NCBI GenBank assembly: GCA_050180235.1 | Contig: JBFXEJ010000115.1 | Location: forward strand, 1 to 18,367 | Reading direction: 5' to 3' | DNA: 18,367 bases | DNA from: JAABRU01 sp050180235 | Lineage (GTDB): Bacteria > Desulfobacterota > Desulfobacteria > Desulfobacterales > Desulfococcaceae | Shown here: one piece after another, positions 14,073 to 18,367 of the stretch | Numbering within the stretch: the stretch's first letter is position 1 | Layout of the letters: every line of letters begins with the position of its first letter | Program-made: the position numbers and the translations under genes | Notes under the pieces: model-generated | What the model was told of the DNA's origin: nothing | The model's database searches: none | The model's input: the letters and a program-made list of their open reading frames with translations, nothing else

Positions 14073-14101
14073 TTATCATACAGAAGTCAGATACCTGCCA
14101 A
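14073..14101 (-). promoter_or_regulatory. Promoter candidate for nfeD-paraslipin
   Basis: Minus strand: TTGGCA (14101-14096), 17-bp spacer, TGATAA (14078-14073), with an overlapping TATGAT two bases earlier. It lies about 30 bp before the nfeD ATG. Confidence 0.45.
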
Positions 14102-14125
14102 AAATATATAACTCCTGACTCTGTA

Positions 14126-14857
14126 TCACATATCCTGGAAAATTGAACGTATCCCCAACGGACAGATGCCGGGTTTGCGAAACTCCCATTTGATACAGCC
14201 GTCATTTTCCAAGTCGGGCTGGGAAATTTCTTCGGTTAACGGCAATATCCTAACGGCAAAATTGACATATGATACTTCTTCAAACTGATCTTCAATCCAT
14301 AAAGGAATTTTTTCACCCGGACGGGTGCGGCGAAAGTAATTAACAGGATTTTCAGGCTTTATCATGGGATTCTTTCCGAATGTTCCCGGATTTTCTATCA
14401 TGCCCCAGCCGCCTGAAAGGTCGCCCGGCGGATAACTGTAAACCTCAACCTGATATGTCTGAGGTGGAACTTCAACATAACATCCTGCCTGATATGATCC
14501 TCCGTTTTCTGCCAAAATTATATCAGAAAAATCATCATCAAAATCAGGAGTAAGTATTCCGGATATCAGCATTTTTCCGCATGGAACAGCAAGTTTCCAA
14601 CGGACACGGGCAGTCCATTCAGATTCTTCCTGCTGATTCAAATCTCCAATAATGAACCGCACAATGTAACCGTCATCCTGATAAAGGCCCATCGGCATCA
14701 TTGCACCTTCCCGGACAAGATTTTTGACAGTATTCTGCGATTCACCCATCCAAACCTGTGCAAACTGTGCCGGAGTAAGTCCACCCAGGCTTCTTGGAGC
14801 AAGCCAAATCAGACACCCGGCTTCTTCAATAAGAAATTCAAGTCTTTTATTTTCCAT
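14126..14857 (-). CDS. Unrecognised protein of 243 aa
   Basis: No family recognised. It is soluble, acidic and rich in aromatic and beta-forming residues, with no signal peptide or membrane helix. The N-terminus (FLIEEAGCLIWLAPRSLGGL) is followed by a predicted beta-rich middle (GCYVEVPPQTYQVEVYSYPP) and a C-terminus ending EFRKPGICPLGIRSIFQDM. AAGGAC lies 6 nt before ATG 14857, so translation is likely. It sits on the same strand between the restriction-modification gene (ends 15033) and nfeD, about 175 bp from the former, so a link to either neighbour is unproven. It could be an immunity-type or accessory protein, but nothing in the sequence shows that. Confidence 0.65.
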   Translation of the reverse strand: MENKRLEFLIEEAGCLIWLAPRSLGGLTPAQFAQVWMGESQNTVKNLVREGAMMPMGLYQDDGYIVRFIIGDLNQQEESEWTARVRWKLAVPCGKMLISGILTPDFDDDFSDIILAENGGSYQAGCYVEVPPQTYQVEVYSYPPGDLSGGWGMIENPGTFGKNPMIKPENPVNYFRRTRPGEKIPLWIEDQFEEVSYVNFAVRILPLTEEISQPDLENDGCIKWEFRKPGICPLGIRSIFQDM

Positions 14858-14948
14858 TGCTTGTCCTTTCTGTTTTGTTTGTTAATCATATCAGAACAGT
14901 ATAGACATAAATCATATTGTGTATATTTTTTAATGAAACCTGGTTTTT

Positions 14949-15037
14949 GAAAAACAACAAAAAGATGAGCCGGATCTTTGATTAGCAGGCATCCGTTTCA
15001 CTGCTGCATTTTTTGTCCGCCTGAATGACAGCTCATC
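14949..15037 (-). terminator. Possible terminator after the restriction-modification gene
   Basis: Minus strand: GATGAGC (15037-15031, overlapping the stop codon) pairs with GCTCATC (14970-14964), followed directly by TTTTTGTTGTTTTT. The 60-nt loop holds a smaller stem (AGCAG/CTGCT). The T-tract is convincing, the outer stem short. The stretch 14858-15032 contains no gene. Confidence 0.4.
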
Positions 15038-18000
15038 CTGCGGATGTTTCCATCTTTCTGATGATTTCCATTGTCTTAACGCTTACGGTGCAGACCCGTT
15101 TCAGCAAATCCGTCACCGGCTCTTTGTAATCTGCAAATCTGTAAGTGTCAAATTTTTCTGCAAGGGTTTCATCTTTTGTTTTTTTCTCTCTGTACTGATC
15201 CAGTATCCATTCAAGCGCAGATCGGGGGCCGGATCTGTATTCCCATGCCTGCGCCGGGATATTGGAAATCACTGTATTTTCATCCAGAATGATTTCATTT
15301 CTGTCCGGAACCGCGTGCAGTACGGCTTTGGGGTTTTTCACAGGTTTTTCAGCATTATGGATAAGCAAATCAGAAGGTTCTGCTGTTTCATAATCAATGT
15401 GCAGATCCATCAGGAATTTTCCCCACTGCGCCCATTGCCGGAAATCATTGTAAAAGGGGATTCGGGGAAATTCACGTTTCAGACTGATTTCGTATTTTCT
15501 GCAGTATGCCGGATTGTGCAGCACAGCATAAACATAATGGAAAATATCCTCTCTGCTGATGCTTTTGTCACTGTAATGACTGACAAACTGCTTCAGTCCC
15601 CAGTCTGTTATATTGTCATAACGGTTCCCGTTCTGATCATAATGATAAAAGGGAAGGCACTGATTGGCCCCGGCCACATGAAGTTCTGCAATGGTGTCAG
15701 TGGCAATGGTGTTGAAAGGCCGGTTGCTTCCGAAACTTGTAATCAGAATGGTCTTATTTGATTTTTCACCATTATAAATGCTGTGCCACTGATAGGTTCT
15801 TCCGTTGAAATGCCTGTCAAAGTAAAAATATTTTTTGACAAAAGGTCTGTAAATTCCCAGCACAATCTGTTTTTCTGAAAATTCTTTGTCAATTTTTCTT
15901 TGCATGTACTTTATCAAATCAGCATCCCATTTAATTTTGTTCCTGCCTCTGAATTTTTCATTTTTCAGTGTCTTCTGATAAATTTCAATAAAATAATTCA
16001 TTTTTTTCATCAGGGATTCTTTTGAAAAATCATAAACCCATTCATCCCGCTGGGTCACAATACCTCTTGAAAACATTTTAAAAACAGATTTTTCCTGTTT
16101 TCCGGATTTTACATCTTTGTCAATGAGAGGAATCATCTGATCAAAATCATTATCGGCAAGATGTATCCAGTTGCTGTTTCTGTCAGGTGCAATGCGATCA
16201 AAACGCATATTCTGAATACGGTTTTCAGCAAGATAAGCCCGTTTTTCCGCTGATGCTGCATAATCGTCAATCTCATTGTAATAAATTCTGAAACCCTCCG
16301 TGTTTTCTTTTCTTACCAGAAAATAGACAGCAATTCCGACTCTGATTTTGTTGTCAAAAACATTGCCCGCCTCTTTTTTTCTCTGTTCTCCCGCTGTTCT
16401 GGCGTTTCCCTTCAGATTGACAATATGGATTTCACTGAATTCCTCAGCCAGCACTCTGCGGAATCCGTCATAGGTTCTGGAATCAATGAAACTGCTGTTT
16501 GACACAAACGCGATGATGCCGTTTCTGTCAATCCGGTCGCTTGCCCACCGGAAAAACCGGGTGTACATGTCATACACAACTATCTGATTCTGCGCACTTC
16601 CCTGCCTGACATAGGTTTCTTTTATTCTTTCATCCACACTCCCATATTTTCTGTTGGGATTGAAATCACTGTAAAGATGCTGCTTTGCATTGTAGGGAGG
16701 ATTGCCGATAATCACGGAAATCTTCCGCTCATTCTGCTCTTTTATCCGCGCAAGATTTTCTGCACTCAGACCAAAGCCGCTGAAATTTCCCTGTTTTCCT
16801 TTGAATTCAAAGCCCGTGTTATCCAGAGTGTCCACAAAAACAATATGCCCAAAAGGTTCATACGTTCCCATTTTCTGCTGGTATGTGTATTCAATGTTCA
16901 GGCTGGCAATGTAATAGGGCAGTATGGCAATTTCATTGGCATGGATTTCATTTCTGTATTTGTATTCAAGATACTGTTTCGGAATATATTCAATGATGTC
17001 AGTGATGAACGTCCCGGTTCCTGTGGCAGGATCAAGAATTTCCACATCCCTGTCCGCCAGAGATTTCCCGAAATGCTTTTCCAGCAGCCAGTCTGTGCTT
17101 TCAATCATAAATTTCACAATCTCATTGGGGGTGTAGACAATGCCCAGCCTGTCCGCACCTTTGGGATTGTAGGCTTTGTAAAAATTTTCATAAATCACTT
17201 TCAGGAACTTCTGCTTTTCATGGTGGTTTTCAATCCGCGCTGCCTCTGCCCGGATTGCTTTGTAATAGCAGTCTATTGCAGAAAGTGTGTTCCTGCGGAG
17301 TGTTCCTGCAAAGAACGTGTTCACCACAGCCTCAAGCTCCTTTGCAATGCTGTTTTCCCGGTGAAAATGGCTCTCCCCGAACACGGTGTTGAATATTTCC
17401 GATGTGAGAATGTGCTGGATAAGCATTTCCTGAATGTCAAATGCGCTGATTTCAGGATTGATGCTTTTTCTGCAAAGATTCCAGAAGGCTGTTCTTGTCT
17501 GTCTGAATTCCTGATTTGTCTTTTCCTGCTCCGCAATCATTGAGCGCAGAGCCTCTGCAACAGCTGGAATATGCTCCCTGAATTTTTCAACGGCAAGATG
17601 AAATTCCTTTATTTCCGGCCGTTCATAACTGACAAACTGCACAAGAACATCATGCAGCATGGCAGCATTTTTCATGCTTTTCCGGGCAGTTTCCCGTCCC
17701 TTCTGTATCAGGACAATGGTTTCGGAGTTTTCAAAGATGATATTGTCTTTGGGGTATCCGAGCGCAAATTTTTTTCTGATTTCCTCATTCAGATCGTCTT
17801 TGGGATCCTTGCTTTCCCAGTATCCCCAGTCCAGTTGCAGTGCATCCTTCACCGTGCCGTCCGGGCGTTTGCGGGATGTTTTCAGGCTGATTTCATCAAC
17901 CGGAACAAGGTTTTTCGTTTTGCAGTATTCTGTCAGAAGATTGGCAAAGGCACGGCGCACAGAACTTTCATTCAGGGTTCCCCCGTGCTGTCTGTATCTG

Positions 18001-18041
18001 TCCAGTTCTTTGTAATAATTGTTTATTATCTGTTTTGACAT
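15033..18041 (-). CDS. Type IIG/ISP-like restriction-modification enzyme with N6-adenine methyltransferase
   Basis: 1002 aa in one chain. An N-terminal PD-(D/E)XK-like site is visible as LQLDWGYWESKD (D71, E76, K78). A helical connector (about 120-290) leads into YTPNEIVKFMIE. The methyltransferase core has SAM motif I DPATGTGTF (337-345) and catalytic motif IV NPPY (447-450), typical of N6-adenine modification. The C-terminal part (about 505-880) resembles the Type ISP specificity domain, including YVYAVLHNPAYCRKY (836-850). Type ISP enzymes are about 1,500 aa with a helicase between nuclease and methylase; no helicase motifs occur here, so Type IIG action (cut and modify in one protein) is more likely. 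AAGGAC lies about 12 nt before ATG 18041. The target sequence cannot be predicted. Confidence 0.87.
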   Translation of the reverse strand: MSKQIINNYYKELDRYRQHGGTLNESSVRRAFANLLTEYCKTKNLVPVDEISLKTSRKRPDGTVKDALQLDWGYWESKDPKDDLNEEIRKKFALGYPKDNIIFENSETIVLIQKGRETARKSMKNAAMLHDVLVQFVSYERPEIKEFHLAVEKFREHIPAVAEALRSMIAEQEKTNQEFRQTRTAFWNLCRKSINPEISAFDIQEMLIQHILTSEIFNTVFGESHFHRENSIAKELEAVVNTFFAGTLRRNTLSAIDCYYKAIRAEAARIENHHEKQKFLKVIYENFYKAYNPKGADRLGIVYTPNEIVKFMIESTDWLLEKHFGKSLADRDVEILDPATGTGTFITDIIEYIPKQYLEYKYRNEIHANEIAILPYYIASLNIEYTYQQKMGTYEPFGHIVFVDTLDNTGFEFKGKQGNFSGFGLSAENLARIKEQNERKISVIIGNPPYNAKQHLYSDFNPNRKYGSVDERIKETYVRQGSAQNQIVVYDMYTRFFRWASDRIDRNGIIAFVSNSSFIDSRTYDGFRRVLAEEFSEIHIVNLKGNARTAGEQRKKEAGNVFDNKIRVGIAVYFLVRKENTEGFRIYYNEIDDYAASAEKRAYLAENRIQNMRFDRIAPDRNSNWIHLADNDFDQMIPLIDKDVKSGKQEKSVFKMFSRGIVTQRDEWVYDFSKESLMKKMNYFIEIYQKTLKNEKFRGRNKIKWDADLIKYMQRKIDKEFSEKQIVLGIYRPFVKKYFYFDRHFNGRTYQWHSIYNGEKSNKTILITSFGSNRPFNTIATDTIAELHVAGANQCLPFYHYDQNGNRYDNITDWGLKQFVSHYSDKSISREDIFHYVYAVLHNPAYCRKYEISLKREFPRIPFYNDFRQWAQWGKFLMDLHIDYETAEPSDLLIHNAEKPVKNPKAVLHAVPDRNEIILDENTVISNIPAQAWEYRSGPRSALEWILDQYREKKTKDETLAEKFDTYRFADYKEPVTDLLKRVCTVSVKTMEIIRKMETSAG

Positions 18042-18151
18042 GTAAATACGCTGTCCTTTTCCGTCCGGCTGGCGGCAAATTCAATATTGCAGGATCAGAG
18101 GACGGCGGAAAATTCGCAAATCCATTGGAATAACTGCTCAGACACATTCAT

Positions 18152-18295
18152 TTAGGAAATTTTTCTTTTAACCATGCTTCTTTCTTGATATATCTCAAAT
18201 ATTGCATCAATAAACCTGTTTTTAATCTTCTGTAGAACATATTTAGGAGTTACGCAGTTGACGGTTTGACGTTGATAAGATATATTTTTCGACAT
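18152..18295 (-). CDS. Small ORF of 47 codons, unknown
   Basis: A minus-strand frame from ATG 18295 to TAA 18152 reads MSKNISYQRQTVNCVTPKYV, then LQKIKNRFIDAIFEIYQERS and MVKRKIS. It is preceded by an excellent ribosome binding site (TTTGGAGG, 7 nt upstream), the main support for it being real. The product is basic and mostly helical, with no recognised family. It lies 110 bp upstream of the restriction-modification gene on the same strand, so it could be a leader or control protein, or the N-terminal scrap of a lost gene. The flanks 18042-18151 and 18296-18367 show no other gene. Confidence 0.4.
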   Translation of the reverse strand: MSKNISYQRQTVNCVTPKYVLQKIKNRFIDAIFEIYQERSMVKRKIS

Positions 18296-18367
18296 TATGA
18301 ATCCTCCAAAATTTTGTGAAGATGACTACATCAGTTTTTTAACGGCAAGTCCCCGGATTTTCACATG

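Noticed and set aside
16677..17543. 288-codon plus-strand frame
   Set aside because: Antisense to the methyltransferase core of the restriction-modification gene. The translation is Phe/Cys-rich with no domain.

Overview
The window looks like accessory-rich chromosome from a Gram-negative bacterium, most likely a Desulfobacterota (deltaproteobacterial sulfate-reducer) lineage. This is inferred from the hflKC, nfeD-paraslipin, uppP and pncB gene types, an Rpn nuclease gene, Rhs debris, IS1-family elements and many short palindromic repeats. No rRNA, tRNA or CRISPR array was seen.

Layout. (1) 1-1900 is a graveyard of mobile and repetitive DNA. An Rpn-family nuclease gene (minus strand) is cut by an IS1-family element (minus strand), which is itself cut by a second IS1-family element (plus strand, 128-949) with perfect 23-bp terminal inverted repeats. 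An Rhs (YD-repeat) remnant with an internal stop follows. (2) 1900-2630 is non-coding and carries several inverted repeats. (3) 2633-4662 is hflK-hflC with a 4-bp overlap. Convergent to it, at 4728-4826 on the minus strand, is a 32-codon TTG-start gene for a very basic AURKAIP1/COX24-domain (mycobacterial bS22-like) ribosomal protein, with its own terminator. (4) 5203-6198 encodes a membrane protein with coiled-coil, zinc-ribbon and TPR parts. It converges on pncB (minus, start 7623), and the space between them is almost filled by two different palindromic elements. (5) 7855-10035 is a uppP-phosphomannomutase pair, both serving envelope polysaccharide precursor metabolism. (6) 10139-10384 is a small exported or anchored protein, followed by about 730 bp of repeats, including a 204-bp MITE-like element. 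(7) 11118-12074 is a UbiA-family prenyltransferase whose 3' end overlaps convergent yhbY. (8) 12559-14044 (minus) is nfeD-paraslipin. (9) 14126-14857 (minus) is an unrecognised protein. (10) 15033-18041 (minus) is a single-chain restriction-modification enzyme with a PD-(D/E)XK-like N-terminus, an N6-adenine methyltransferase core and a Type ISP-like C-terminus but no helicase. A 47-codon ORF of unknown function lies upstream of it.

Three SPFH proteins (HflK, HflC, paraslipin) and an NfeD partner occur within 12 kb, giving the window a membrane quality-control flavour. No clear new multi-gene system could be shown. The strongest unexpected items are the bS22-like mini-gene, the nested IS insertions, a probable IS1-derived MITE at 6313-6420 sharing the IS1 ends and T-tract targets, and a three-copy palindromic repeat family of about 95-105 bp.
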